NCBI GenBank assembly: GCA_958510825.1
Contig: OY294045.1
Coordinates: 8,173,916 to 8,237,915, forward strand
Source of the DNA: Brachypterus glaber
Lineage: Eukaryota > Arthropoda > Insecta > Coleoptera > Kateretidae
Direction of reading: 5' to 3'
DNA: 64,000 nucleotides
Shown: piece by piece, positions 21,841 to 32,800 of the stretch
Position numbering within the stretch: position 1 is the first letter of the stretch
How the letters are laid out: each line of letters begins with the position of its first letter
The notes under the pieces: model-generated
What the model was told of the DNA's origin: nothing
Seen by the model: only the letters and a program-made list of their open reading frames with translations
The model's database searches: none
Program-made: the position numbers and the translations under genes

Positions 21841-22466
21841 TTTTATTAATTTATTTATTCATTTAATATCATACACGGCAAGTCAAGGAGAGCCCCAAAT
21901 AAGCCTAAGCTTGAGCTAGAGACTTTTTGACTTCGACTTTTTTAAAACTTCCACTTAAAATTGTATTTTATATTTTTTTAAATTCTCCAATTATGTTTTT
22001 ATTTTTGAGGAATTCGCCAATCACAGGCAAAGTTTTACATATATAAAGTAAAAAAAATATAGGTTAAAACCGCGTCTGTGATTGGTTAAATCTCTAAAAA
22101 CTGAAAATCATATTAAATTTAATTTAATTAATAATTATTTATGATTATAATCATAAATCATAGTAAATTTAGTAAAATAATAAATAAAAATAAATTAAAA
22201 AAATAAAAAATTTTAGTTCCACCCTATTGTATAGTTATTGCAAGTTCTAAAGTTTTGTAAACTGATCGTAGCACAATTTCCTTTTGTTAAAATCATTGAA
22301 GGTCAATGTTATTTTTTGTGTATTTTTATTTGACAAACCGGACATTGGAATTAAAATAAAGAGATATTAGGTTAAAAACTATTTTGGGTAACTAGAATTG
22401 CTAGCAAGTCACATTGTTTCCCAGCAATATATAGATTAAAAAATTGACAGAGAACGGACTGTAGAT
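21841..22466. other. No gene recognised
   Basis: AT-rich, with runs of aaataaat. Part of a weak inverted pair (ccaatcacag near 22018 and tgtgattgg near 22078) is visible. No ORF worth calling. Confidence 0.45.
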
Positions 22467-22943
22467 ACACGCATTTTGCGTGTTCTCTTAGGCCCATAAG
22501 AGGTCTGTACTCTTTGTTCTTTTGGGTTGGCAACAGACCTGGCCTATCGCTTGACGTTTTCCGTGCAAATGTCAATGTCGCTTTAAAGTTAAATTTTCTA
22601 CAAAATTTTGTGTTTAGCTTATTTTTACCATGTTAAATTGTTAATTGCAGTAAAAAAGAGAAGAGATGACTATAAAATATATAAAAATATCATTTGTTCT
22701 TAGAATTTTAAACATGGTGTAAACTGTAATGCCAATCCAAAACAAAAATCCCTAAATCAGTCATCAATTTAAATGTAAGTTTTTTTTAATTTTAGAGCAA
22801 AATAGAAAAAATTGTATAAAGAACTCGTTTCATAACACGTTTTTAGCGTACTTTAGAAAACTCGCCGTAAGCGGCTCGTTTTCTAAACTTGTACTCGTGC
22901 GCTAAAAACGTATGTTATGAAACTAGTACTTTAATATACTATA
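22467..22943 (+). repeat. Dispersed repeat family C, copy 2
   Basis: Full-length partner of 6118-6590. It ends with a foldback at 22825-22930 in which gtttcataacacgttttta and its inverse enclose cgccgtaagcgg. The 67-codon minus-strand ORF within it is not preserved in copy 1 and is left out. Confidence 0.75.
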
Positions 22944-22999
22944 AAAGTACTTGTAAAGGAAAGTCTGTAGATTACAGAACCACTCACTTTTGATAAAGT

Positions 23000-23480
23000 C
23001 GCTCTATCTAGCGTCAAGGGCGTATCCAGAATTTTTTTTCAGGGTGGGGGCTCAACACATTTTTTCCCAAATCTAAAAAAAATTAAAATGGCACCGTAGG
23101 CAAAAAATTTTTTATACTTTTTTTATCTAATTAAAATAGCCAAATAGGCGAAATTATACAGAAATTTTCTTAAATTAGTAAAAACATCGAAAATCTTGCG
23201 CCGTAGGAGAAAAAATAATATTTTTTTAAAAAATATGTTACATAGAAAGTATAGAAAATAAACAGATATTATATTTAGAACATAAACAATATAAAAAGTA
23301 CAAAAAAGTGACGACTAAAAAAATGATTGTCACCCCTTGATTAACTAAGCGCCGCAGGCGATATTTTTTGCAAATTCCTCTAATTTCTGACGTTTTTTTT
23401 TTAATCTAATGGCGATTTCTCCCGTTAGATTAGACAGGGACAAAAGTTCTACCCAAAAAGGATAGAAGACATACATACAC
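23000..23480. other. Repeat-like stretch with recurring gcgccgtaggc
   Basis: The phrase gcgccgtagg or gcgccgcagg recurs near 23090 (caccgtagg), 23198, 23350, and again at 23868 and 23962, in T-rich surroundings. It starts with agggcgtatccagaattttt. It looks like an old, decayed repeat; no coding signal. Confidence 0.4.
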
Positions 23481-23489
23481 TCCCACTTC

Positions 23490-23567
23490 CACCCAACCAA
23501 ACAAATTCTGTATTTGTTCTTTGTTGAACAAATACAATATTTACTTGGCCGGGCGAAAAGTGTAACT
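23490..23567. repeat. Diverged hairpin related to 23667-23758
   Basis: cccaaccaaacaaattctgt..tttgttc pairs with gaacaaatac..tatttacttggccggg around a short loop. It is the same design as the hairpin 100 bp downstream, but with several mismatches, so it is likely an older copy. Confidence 0.65.
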
Positions 23568-23666
23568 ATATTATTTTTATTAAAGAAATTACTGGCGCCA
23601 TCTAAATTTTAGTAGAATTGTCCTATTCTACAGATTCACATTAGCTATGTTCGTTCGTGCCGCTCA

Positions 23667-23758
23667 GTGCTACACTTTCCGGCCAACCAAATAAATACTG
23701 TATTTGTTGTATGAAAAACAAATACAGTATTTATTTGGTTGGCTGGAAAGTGTAGCAC
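23667..23758. repeat. 92-nt hairpin, 42-bp stem with one mismatch
   Basis: The left arm 23667-23708 (gtgctacactttccggccaa..) and right arm 23717-23758 are reverse complements except at one position, where the plus-strand RNA would still form a G-U pair. The loop is gtatgaaa. Length and near-perfection are compatible with a miniature foldback element or a hairpin that could enter a small-RNA pathway. Nothing around it indicates a promoter. Confidence 0.85.
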
Positions 23759-24054
23759 AAATGAGATAGAGATAGGGTAGACGTCTTTTGTTTCATAATT
23801 CTAGTTGTAGAGAGCTCCGTTTTGTAAAACTCATGTTTTTAAAACATAAATTTAAAATAAAAGCCGTAGCGCCGTAGGCCAATTTTTTACTATTGCGATG
23901 GTCTAAAATTTTGAAACAGTGGTATAGTTTTAAATTTTATACAAATGCAAGAAAGTTGTAGCGCCGCAGTATATCTATTATATAGATCCATCGTAGGGAT
24001 AAGTAAATTATTGATTAAAACAAAAGTACTTATTTCTCTATATTTAAATATACT

Positions 24055-24800
24055 GTAAGATTAACCATTTTCGAGAAAAATTTATTTTAAGGTGAAATTT
24101 CCTGGTTGGAAATAATTTTTTTCAATTTTTTTAAAAGTTTAACCCCCATAACTTTCTTGTTTTTGGGGGATTACTTTCAAAGACAATAGACATCTCATCC
24201 CCTCATAGATCTTAATTTTTCCTGAAAATTTTGAGTCGATCGGATAATTCGTTCTTGAGTTATCGTGTAAACAAAAACCGTGAAATCGGACGGACAGACA
24301 TTTTTAAAGTTTTTATTTTTTCATGAAACACATTTCGATACCCCCAAGCAACAAAGCCGTAACTCATATATTGTCATTTTTCACGACAGCTAAATTTCTA
24401 AAATATTTTTTTTTTGTTATTTAAGGGTGGGTAAATGATTGAAGTGGAAAAGAAAGCCATGCGATACGTCATTTGAAAGCTTATAAAATTCTCTATTTAA
24501 CTGTATAAGTATTTATTGTTTATTTATTGTTTGTTTCTGATAATATTCAAGTTTAAAATTTTGTACTTTAGTGTTTTTAGGTAAACTTTTGGTTAAAATG
24601 GCCTGTGGAGAAATCTGAGTAGTACCACCATGTGTGTCTTTTTTCAAGGCGTTTACCAATGAGTATAACTCAAAATGGGTCTAACTTGAGTTACGTCCTT
24701 GTTGCTTGGGAGTGTCGATTTGTATCCAAGAACTTTTTGTCTAAATCGTTTTTTTGGCGATTTTGGAAATTCGAAACTACCGTATAATACTATTCTATAA
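24055..24800 (+). repeat. Family G repeat, copy
   Basis: In order: ttcgagaaaaattta, aagtttaacccccataac, tttttgggggattactttca, gagtcgatcggataattcgt, gagttatcgtgt, ggacggacagaca, then a long tail region and gaaattcgaaactaccgtat at the end. The same order is seen at 53380-53710 and 57460-58035, with the end also at 1-120. A segment of about 360 bp between the sugar-rich GACA run and the terminus (24330-24760) is absent from the others and may be an insertion. Non-coding. Confidence 0.65.
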
Positions 24801-25249
24801 TATTATATGTATATTATATATTCTACAGCATAATAACAATGATAAAAACATGATCTGTGCCCATAGTTATATATTGCGTTTTAATTAATAAATGTTTGTT
24901 TTCCTAAGTGCGGACCTGTTTAGGCACTGTGATTCCTTTCAGTGTACATAACATACAACGATGCCGTAATGTGTATTATGTGCAGGCTTATAACGTTATA
25001 TTTATGGTTATGCGACACCTTGAACTGCGCCTATGGTGCCCCAAAAATGTATTGTAAAATTTTCGAAGACTTTTACTTTTATTCAAAATGAATGAAACTC
25101 AGGTTGCTTAACTACAATACGTTAAAAATAACTATTCAGTCAGTATAAATATATTTCACCTATATTTCCTGAATCGATATTTGCTTTTTATTAACGTGAC
25201 GTGATATAACTTATTGACCTGCTATATATTTGATGACGTAGAAAAAAAA

Positions 25250-25918
25250 CATGTGCAAGAATAACGTATCCTAGCAGAGCCAACACTTTTTTACTTTCTC
25301 ATAAAGAAAGTACTGTGATAGAAAAATTTAAAAATTGAAAAATGCATTGAGCTAGCGATTTATATTTATATTATCTTCGACAAGTTTGCAAAATCGGTTG
25401 GGGGGAAGGGGGTAAATTTTTTTTTGGTCGTATTTTTTATTATTTACAAAAAAAATTTAAAAATCACATATCCAAACCAAAAAATCTTTTTATCATTTGC
25501 TTTTTCCTAATCATATATAAACAGTTGCAAGCTCTCCAAAACGTTATATTCTAACAAAAACTGTATATAACATTTTTTAAAAGGCTTAAAACACTATTAT
25601 TTGAAATATAATTTTTTGAAACTGGATAATTAATAAATGAGTTACGCTAAAAAAATATTGTATTTCTTTTAACGGTAAAATCTCAAAAACAAAAAGTCCA
25701 AAAATTTAATTATAGCCAAAAAACTCTAAAATAAGAGTTCTACCCCATTCTTACCCCCTTACCCCTAATCGATTACCCCCAAAATCTAATCAGATCTTCG
25801 AAATACGATAAGAAACAATATGCAAAAAACCGCTTGTCGATATATTTTTTAGAATTGGAGTTTACAGACAGACAGACGGACTGATTTTGATTTAAAAAGG
25901 TCTAAAACGTCTAGAATT
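25250..25918 (+). repeat. Family G-related repeat (actttctcataaagaaagta type)
   Basis: Begins at ttttttactttctcataaag and proceeds through caaaatcggttggggggaag, tctaatcagatcttcg, gacagacagacggactg and gtctaaaacgtctagaa. Partners: 40400-40650, 52320-52600 and 56690-57000, each keeping part of this order. It is interrupted at its 3' end by the MITE at 25919-26217. Non-coding in all copies. Confidence 0.6.
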
Positions 25919-26217
25919 GGCTGCGTTCAATGGAAACACCAAAACTCATCGAAACTCGTCGAAAACAGTCAAGTCTCTACTGAACGCTATGATAAGTTTC
26001 GATTGACAGATGTCGCGGCAATCATTCCTCATCAACGTTTTAAGATGATTACATTTGATTGATTTTTTAAAAGCGCGGGAATGTACTTTTTGGGGGTCTT
26101 TCTAACCTCAAATGGTGGTTGTGACAAGTGACAGATATTTGCCGTTCAGCAGTTTGCTAGCAAAATTTATCATTTGATAACTTTTGATTAGTTTTGCTCT
26201 TTCCATTAAACGCAGCC
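25919..26217. mobile_element. MITE with GGCTGCGTT ends and ATT duplication
   Basis: TIRs are GGCTGCGTTCAATGGAAA at left and the inverse of GGCTGCGTTTAATGGAAA at right. ATT flanks both sides (25916-25918, 26218-26220). Removing the element and one ATT restores the family G sequence (gtctaaaacgtctagaa + ttataaaag), which parallels the uninterrupted copy near 40611-40640. Non-coding, 299 bp. Superfamily not assigned. Confidence 0.75.
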
Positions 26218-26489
26218 ATTATAAAAGAACATGGTAAAAATTTTTACTTGTCCGGCGATGATTTTAATATATAGGCTCTCTTAATACACTAAGTAGCGAT
26301 GAAAATATTAAGTGACGTGATAAAATGTATTGAATTGTTATATATAGATAAATCAATTGTTCGAATAGTATTCGGTGTATTCGATGACGTAGAAAGAGGC
26401 ATGTGCAAACATAGGTAGCGTGAATAATGAATAATGCCTTCAGGAGGAATATTCCGGAGTGCAAAATCTATTTACTTTTATAGCTGTTA
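26218..26489. other. Flanking repeat remnants
   Basis: Shares tgacgtgataa, tatatagata-type and gatgacgtagaaa..catgtgcaa blocks with 25190-25265, as a direct repeat about 1.1 kb apart. No gene. Confidence 0.45.
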
Positions 26490-26900
26490 GTCCAGTCAAA
26501 TAACACAGGCCCACAAAAAAAGAAATTCTGAGTCTTGGATTCCAATATGATATTCCTATGTATTTTTTTCCGCTGAAACTGAATTCGCAACCCGTTTAAC
26601 CCCTACGCGTCAGGATTTTGATATAACCTCAAAAAACACCCGAAAAACTACTGAAACGGCTAAAATCATCTATGCCATATCACTGTCACCCCCTGTCCCC
26701 AAATTTCTAATTCTATAACCCCAGAACCCCATAATCCCCTAACCTCATAATACCATAGCCGCATAACCTCAAAAACCCGTAACCTCATTAAGTAGAAAAA
26801 TCTAGTTTGGGAAAACAGAACAAATCCTTCAGTTTTTTTTTTGTAAAACCATAACCTCAAAATCCCTTCACTTCGCAACCCCATATACTATATCCCCTTA

Positions 26901-27241
26901 GTAGTAGTAGTAGTAGTAAGGGTGGGGAGGCTACAAGCCAGGCAACTAGGCCATTATGGCCCTTTTTGCCAGCCCCGAGCTGTCCCAGCCACACATCTAC
27001 CCTACTCCCTGCCTAAACCTGCCGGACCTCCTTATAAAGGTCGCGATATCTGTCCAGGCAAGGGTACGCAACTCCTCTCTTCGGAGAGTTGCCACTCCGA
27101 AGATCTCCTGTCGTATTCTGCCGAACCGATCGCATTGTCCTAGGAAATGGAAGGGCGATTCTTCGTCTATCCCGCAACCCGAACAGACGGGGTCGTTACC
27201 GACCTTCATCTTGAACAGGTGCCTTCCTAGTCCACAGTGAC
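26901..27241 (-). pseudogene. Retrotransposon C-terminal Cys-His region, 3' part of split ORF
   Basis: This continues the RNase H frame across the 8-bp duplication: GHCGLGRHLFKMKV, then CSGC with eight residues to His and four to Cys (CX2CX8HX4C). This zinc-knuckle-like motif is common at the end of RNase H-bearing non-LTR polyproteins. The frame stops near 26997. The remaining ~95 bp to 26901 is 3' UTR with a (TAC)n tail. Rejoined in order, the two parts would be one uninterrupted reading frame; I do not write it out. Confidence 0.85.
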
Positions 27242-27749
27242 CATATAAGAAGTACACTATAAGAGAAAGTCAAATGATAGAGATAGAAAACTATTGTACC
27301 GTCATTAGCGGTTGTTTTTTAAAATTCACTAAATTCACGGTCAACGACAGCCGATAATACAGATAACCTACGGAAGTCGGTAATAAAGATACCTATTGCT
27401 TTCCCAAATCAATTTTGTAAAAATGGGGAAAAGCTCTGTATTTTTATTTAAAACTTTAAGTTTATTCACCAAAAGATAAAACAAATTTTTAAAGTCTAAC
27501 AAGTGGGTTATCTAACCCGCACATTAATTAAAAATAACAATATATGAATCGAAATTTTAATTAAATGTAAAATTTGTTAAACTTTAAAAATATGAAATTT
27601 TATCTTTTGCTAAATAAACCTATACTTATAATTAAAAAAAACACACTTTGCTTTGATTTTTATATATTTTATTTTAAACGTAAATAGGAAATTAAAACAA
27701 TTATGTCGTACTTTTAACAGTTAACTTTTTATTATAAATAAATATATAT

Positions 27750-27884
27750 GGGCCACTTGCACCAATGATGATTTAACTTTAAACTTGGATTAAATTGACG
27801 GCCGACCAATCATAACGCAGCATTTTTAACTTAAACTCGGTTTGGCTGAGATAATCCCGTACCAAAAGTTGGTGCAAGTGGCCC
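27750..27884. mobile_element. Small MITE with GGGCCACTTGCACCA ends
   Basis: GGGCCACTTGCACCAA at left faces TTGGTGCAAGTGGCCC at right, 135 bp in all. TAT lies directly outside both ends (27747-27749, 27885-27887), consistent with a 3-bp duplication. Non-coding. It is the innermost element of the nest. Confidence 0.8.
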
Positions 27885-28020
27885 TATGAGGAGTACACAT
27901 TTGCCTTCATATATAATTGAGTGTCATATACAATATACCTACTGCCTAAGGCCAGAGCACATTTGCAAAGTTTTTATAATTAGTATTCCTACATTTAACA
28001 GATAAACAATATGAATCAGT

Positions 28021-28305
28021 TAAACCGATAAGCTTCTCTGGCCAGGGGCTATCCCAGCCCTAAACAGCTGTTTAAGGCTAGCTCAGTCAAACTGATAAGC
28101 TCTTTTCGATAGGGGCCATTCCTGCCCTAAACATATCAGTAAAAATGGTAAGAAGCTTTTTAGGGCATTTGTCCTAGCCCTAAACAGCTCAGTCAAATCA
28201 ATAAGTTTTTTTGTGTAGGGGCTGTCCCTGCCCTAAATAGCTCAGTCAAAATAATAAGAAGCTTTTCAAGACAGGGTTAGTCCCTGCCTTTAGTCATTTT
28301 ATTTA
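28021..28305 (+). repeat. Minisatellite, about 60-bp unit, around five copies
   Basis: Each unit has gataagctt, T-rich, aggggc(t/c)..tccc(t)gccctaaac and agctcagtcaaa. Units have drifted from one another and the last is truncated near ccctgccttta. Such arrays are frequent inside non-autonomous DNA transposons and this one lies wholly within 27242-28666. Confidence 0.75.
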
Positions 28306-28674
28306 ACTTGGCACTATTAATGTTTTTGACCCACACATTAAATAAGTTTGCATCACTAGGAAAACGGTGACGTTTACTTAACTGATCCTTGCAAAACGGT
28401 ACAATACACATTTTGTATTAGACATCACAATAAAAGTTCGGTATAAAAGCACAATAAATTGCAAATCACGAGTAAAATTTCACGAGTTAAATTTCAATTG
28501 TTTTGACAGATATACCACCCCTCACCCCACTCCCACTAAACAATCAAGTTCATATACAGCTGGCGCCATCGCTCAGTCGTACCTAGAAGCCAAAACACAG
28601 GTTCGGGTCCTGAATACATTTCACGGTCACGTATTTGACTTTCTCTTATAGTGTATTTTTTATATGACAGTGAC

Positions 28675-29109
28675 CCGTGAGGATCCCTGTGAGTTGGCTG
28701 ATCGTGGCTCGGTTTCTTCTTAGTAGCCACGCGGTTTTTGACTTGCTTGGACCGGAAAGGAAGTCCTTTGCCTGTCTGCAGTTCGTGACCGTTGACCAGC
28801 TTTCCCTTAGTTTTTCTCCAGCCCACGTGTTGAGGGCTGATGTGACTTGTTTCCTTGTAATACCAAGCATGGGTTCGGGTCCCATGCACGGAGTTTCGGC
28901 TCCGAGCCTGGCAAGTTCGTCTGCCTTCTCGTTGCCTGGTATCCCGCTGTGTCCAGGGACCCATACAAGGTGGACTCTTTTGTTCCTCGCCAGCTCCTCC
29001 AGGGCTTCTATGCATTCCTGCACAAGACTGGATCTTGTGCCGGGTGCACTGAGAGCCTTGAGGGCTGCTTGGCTGTCGGAGCAGATGTATACATCTGATC
29101 CGTTACTCC
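28675..29109 (-). pseudogene. RNase H domain, 5' part of split retrotransposon ORF
   Basis: The parent enzyme removes RNA from RNA-DNA hybrids during retrotransposition. The frame starts inside the domain with SNGSDVYICSDSQAALKAL, containing a catalytic Asp. About 60 residues later it has VHLVWVPGHSGIPGNEKAD, with the conserved His and final Asp, then ELARLGAETP. The first Asp and the Glu of the usual D-E-D-D set were lost by 5' truncation. The frame runs on to SQLTGILTGHC and is broken there by the DNA transposon at 28666. It has no stop of its own before the break, so it was young when interrupted. Confidence 0.88.
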
Positions 29110-30080
29110 CTATATCCCCTTAACCCCGTTATCCTATTCTGTGGAGAAGTCCGGTTAAAAAAATAATGAAGTAGACCTTGATTCATCACTTCACTCACAA
29201 AACTCTTATGATTTCGAGAACCGGACTTCTCCACAGAATAGGATGATGAGGTTAAGAGATTATAATATATGGGGTTACGGAGTGAAGGGGTTAGGAGGTG
29301 TGATGGGATTTTAGGGTTATACAGTTACTTATTCGTAACTATGTTCTACAAGAAAATTTCACGTAATTTTTCTGTTTTCCCGAACCAGAGTTTTCTACTT
29401 AATGAGGTTACGGGGTTTTAAGGTTATGGATTAATGGTATTCCGAGGTTAGGGGATTATGGGGTTACGAAAGTACGAATTTGGAGGAAGGGGTGAAAGTG
29501 GTATGGAGTAAATTATTTTAGCGGTTTCAGTAGTTTTTCGAGTGTTTTTTGAGGTTATGTCAAAATCCTGACGTGTAAGGGTTAAACGGGTTACCGATCC
29601 GGTTTTAGCGGGAAAAAATACATAGGAATATCATATTAGAATCCAAGACTCACAATTTTTTTTTGTGGGCCTGTGTAATAAATGTAAATTGCAATAAATG
29701 TACAAGTGCTGATTTTTAAAGGGTAGTAGTGGATGGTCAGGAAACACCCATTATTTCTTCACTGGGTGATTTGCCTAAGGGGTGTTCGCTATCTTGAATT
29801 TTAGTGATTTGCTTAATATGCATATTACGATAAAAATGCATATAACCAATTTTGTCAAGGAGAAAATTTCCAACAATTTTTGTTTGGATCATTTTTTTAA
29901 TACAATATTAACAATCGAGTTAATTTAAAAATAGCCATGTTGGAGGTGAATTTGTTTTTTCCATTTTTCAGCCAAATTATTCATCGGACGATATGATATG
30001 AGCAAACGTGTAGCTCTTGAAATTCTCTATAAGTGTCATATATTATAAATTTTCATAGGTACTTGGAACGGTTACCTTGT

Positions 30081-30850
30081 TTAATAACTATTAAGGGGTT
30101 AATGGGGTTAATTTTAAGATTTTGTTTACTTTTTTTTGGAGGTAATGGTATCGGAGAACAAGTTTTGGATACTTCATGCACATATCAATTTAGTTTCCAG
30201 CTATTCTAGAAGTGTTTTTAAAATTTTTCACCTATAGGGCAGGTGACTCTCAACTCACTTCGTCCAAGTTCACTCCCTTTTTCTTTTCAAGGTCATTTGA
30301 AAACTCTTTTTGTAGCTATGTTCCTAATTTTAACAGTGTATAAAATAACGGATTTGTTTGACGTTTAATGATTAATCTGAATTTTGAGGTTATATTTTTT
30401 GACATTTAGGATGGTAACTGTCAAAAGATATAACCTCAAAACTCAAATTAAAAGTAATCTGCTGACAATTCTTCACTTACTTGAACTAATGTACGTATGT
30501 ATACCAACTTCAAAACAAGAAATATGAATTGTTTCCCTGAGGCGTCTCCTGTCCAGTTAGGGGGAAGCAGGGGGATCGGAGGTCTTGACGTCTAGATTTT
30601 TTCTGGTGTCTTGGAAGAATACTCCATGCTCATACCAAATTTCAAGTTTGAAGCTCTTCTAGAAGTATATGTAATAATTTTTCTAGGGGTGTAAGGGCTT
30701 CAGCGTTCATGTTTTGATTTTTTTTTTTGGGTCCGTAGGGAGATTCTCAGTCTACATGCCAAATTTCAAGTATCTAGCTATTCTGGAAGTGGCTCTTGAA
30801 AACCGTACAATCATACATACACCCATACATTCACCCATACACAGGTTTTT
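30081..30850 (+). repeat. Repeat with recurring accaaatttcaagt..ctattctagaagt
   Basis: A phrase of the type catgctcataccaaatttca .. agctcttctagaagt occurs three times (about 30177-30212, 30630-30665, 30757-30792). The last is followed by catacatacacccatacat runs. The phrase in front of short tandem tails suggests the 3' end of an old element. A 70-nt hairpin lies at 30378-30450. Confidence 0.5.
30378..30450. repeat. Hairpin tttgaggttatat..tttgaca
   Basis: TTTTGAGGTTATATTTTTTGACA at the left (written here only as its landmarks gaggttatat and ttttgaca) pairs with tgtcaaaagatataacctca at the right around a 15-base loop. Two or three mismatches over about 27 bp. Confidence 0.65.
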
Positions 30851-31220
30851 CTCCTTTCTATTAATGATTAACTAAAAGTATAATCATGTTTTGGGAATAA
30901 CAACGTTTTTGAAATATTCAATGCCAAGCGTTAAGTGGGTATTTTCGTAGCTTGTTTTAATTATAATAATTATTGTGCTTTGTGAAATGCAGGCAGTTTG
31001 GTGCTTTGCACAGAGTTACACCGGAACGTATAATAACAAAAGACGCGATAGTAACTGCAAGTTAAGTTATACGATTCCATAAACAATACACTGTAAATAA
31101 AAAGTAACTGAATTTTCAGTCTCAAAAAAATAAACTTAAAAGTTACAACAAATTACTTCACGAATTATTTAAATATTTATATTAAACCAAAATAAAAACT
31201 TAATACATAAGATGCATTTA

Positions 31221-31327
31221 TATTAATACCAGGGACGATCCATCGTGGGGGGGTGTGAAGGTCTGAAAAAAATTGGGGCGTGCGACATCCACCCCACACC
31301 CCATCTCAAATCGTCCCTGATTAATAA
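31221..31327. repeat. Miniature TIR element with cagggacgat ends
   Basis: ttaataccagggacgat at the left and atcgtccctgattaataa at the right face each other around a G-rich then C-rich interior. It is about 105 bp and could fold on itself. No second copy in the window. Confidence 0.55.
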
Positions 31328-31405
31328 AATATTTAATAAATATTATTTATAAATAACTTTAGTACCTACAAATATTATTTGAAATTTTGGCGAAGGCGCT
31401 ACTAT

Positions 31406-32549
31406 TATACTGCCCTCAAAGACAAGTTGTCCTATCTGCAAATTAGATGTTTTGAGATATGGCCAGTTTTATTGTTTTTGTTTGCACTTTTTGAAAACAT
31501 GTTTAAATAAATTGGGTTCTACTTTATTTTGAATAAAAAATACTTGATATCCTTTAAAAAAAAATAGTTTTTTATGTTAGGTACTAGTGAGTAAAGTAAG
31601 ATATTGTCCACGAGAGAATGTTTGACCAACGACGGCCGTAGGTCAATGTTCAATATTCTTGAGTGGACAATATTTATTTACCCATGCCATACAAACTGTT
31701 ATCCAATACATTTGTATTCATAAGAAAATGCTATTATTAATAATGCTTTTTTATGTACATACAATGTTTTATTTCATTATGGCCACTGAAACAATAGGCG
31801 GCTACGGTACAAAAAAAACAATTGCAAGTTTGACAGTTTAAAATCAAGATTTATTTTACCGAGTGTCGTCGTTTGCAAATTAAAATTGGACTTTGAGAAT
31901 GAAAATAGTGTTTTAATACTACATCACCCGAATCTAAAGAAAAATACGAACGCGGATATAAAATTTTTGATAATTGGAGAAATTTCAATTTTGAGGTTAT
32001 GATTGCAATTTTATGGATTTTAAAATTTCGTCATTGTTACTGTTTATTCCAGCTGTTTGTCTAGTAAGATCAATTAAATGGGATCCCGGGATAAACCCAC
32101 ATACCCGTCTCTAAAAAGTTAGTATTTTTTGCAAAAACTGCCTTTTCTAAAAGAGTGTAAGAGAGTAACTTAGGTCTTATCAATATTGATGTATTGGATA
32201 AAATATCTTTTTTTTGCCAGAAAAATAAATTTTCATTATAAATACATTTCTATCTGAGAAAGTTAGGACAAAATGATCTAAAAAGTCAAATCAAATTACT
32301 AAGATCTGTAAAGTTAGTCCTAGTCCTGACTTATTCGTCTAGTAAAGACTAGCTAGGAAAATTTGAATTAGAAAACATTAAAAAATTTCCGCATAGGATA
32401 AACATCTTAGGCTAATTTTAGGATTAGGTTTTAGATAGATTATTTTTTTTAGTAGACACATGGGGCTAGTGTAAAGTAATACAATGTTATGCTTATCTCA
32501 AAAAGTGAATTTTCGCACACAGGACAACTTGTCCTAGCAGAGCAGTATA
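31406..32549. mobile_element. Family H element, copy 1, with insertion
   Basis: The ends are TATACTGCCCT at left and the inverse at right (agcagtata), each followed inward by acaagttgtcctatctg-type sequence. The interior gataag..ctcaaaaagtga and catggggctagtgtaaagta matches the 453-bp copy at 55956-56408. Here an additional ~600 bp is present. It includes 31577-31705, a stretch related to the arms at 3995-6086 (actagtgagtaaagtaaga). Non-coding. Confidence 0.65.
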
Positions 32550-32800
32550 ACCGTACCCCAGCAAAAATTAGATTTTGAAACACTGAAACGTTGAAAAGAA
32601 ACACGGAAACATACACACCCAAATATGTTTCTGTGTGTATTTTCAACGTTTATGACTCTTAACCAGATTTTCGCCTGGGTACGATTATAAAAAGCACATT
32701 TAACTTTTTTATTTTTGCTTCTATCGAGCTTCACCTTACCTGCTTAAGTATTTTTCTAAAACCTACAACGGTTATTTCAGAATTAACTTTAATTTTATTA

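Larger units (their letters stand above)
27242..28666. mobile_element. DNA transposon with 8-bp duplication and 34-bp TIR
   Basis: TIRs begin CATATAAGAAG and CATATAAAAAA and share TACACTATAAGAGAAAGTC; two differences in 34 bp. An exact 8-bp duplication, acagtgac, flanks it at 27234-27241 and 28667-28674, so the retrotransposon ORF is restored when the element and one copy are removed. Eight-bp duplications occur in hAT, P and some Merlin elements; the TIR fits none that I recall well. There is no transposase in 1425 bp. It holds a nested MITE and a minisatellite. Confidence 0.88.
26901..29109 (-). mobile_element. 5'-truncated RNase H-type non-LTR retrotransposon
   Basis: Inserted on the minus strand in the PIF-like element. 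A 13-bp target duplication, ctatatcccctta, flanks it at 26888-26900 and 29110-29122, and copy 1 of the host element shows the single-copy target near 13870. The 3' end carries a (TAC)n tail read as gtagtagtag at 26901-26918. Only the RNase H and C-terminal region remain, so target-primed reverse transcription stopped early. The body is interrupted by the element at 27242-28666. RNase H plus a terminal Cys-His motif points to the I-group of non-LTR elements. Confidence 0.88.
26504..29675. mobile_element. PIF/Harbinger-like palindromic MITE, copy 2, with nested retrotransposon
   Basis: The ends are CACAGGCCCACAAAAAAA and its inverse, flanked by TAA on both sides (26501-26503, 29676-29678). The family B copy at 14982 shows the empty site. 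The 3-bp TAA duplication is the PIF/Harbinger signature. Without the retrotransposon and its duplication the element is about 950 bp, matching copy 1 (997 bp). No transposase. Confidence 0.85.
26490..30080. mobile_element. Family B element, half copy, interrupted by a nested stack
   Basis: 26490-26503 (gtccagtcaaataa) and 29676-30080 together match the left half of the family B copy at 14982-15400, through atgtacaa, tttaaagggtagtag, tcttgaattttag and aaaatgcatataaccaattt. Joining them across the PIF-like insertion, with one TAA removed, gives exactly the order seen at 14982-15000. The right arm is missing. Confidence 0.8.

Noticed and set aside
26922..27240. Plus-strand ORFs opposite the retrotransposon C-terminus
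   Set aside because: Shadows of the minus-strand Cys-His region.
28536..29123. Overlapping long ORFs on both strands at the RNase H fragment
   Set aside because: Only the minus-strand frame with YICSDSQAAL and PGNEKADELAR is a known domain. The others are shadows of this less AT-rich segment.
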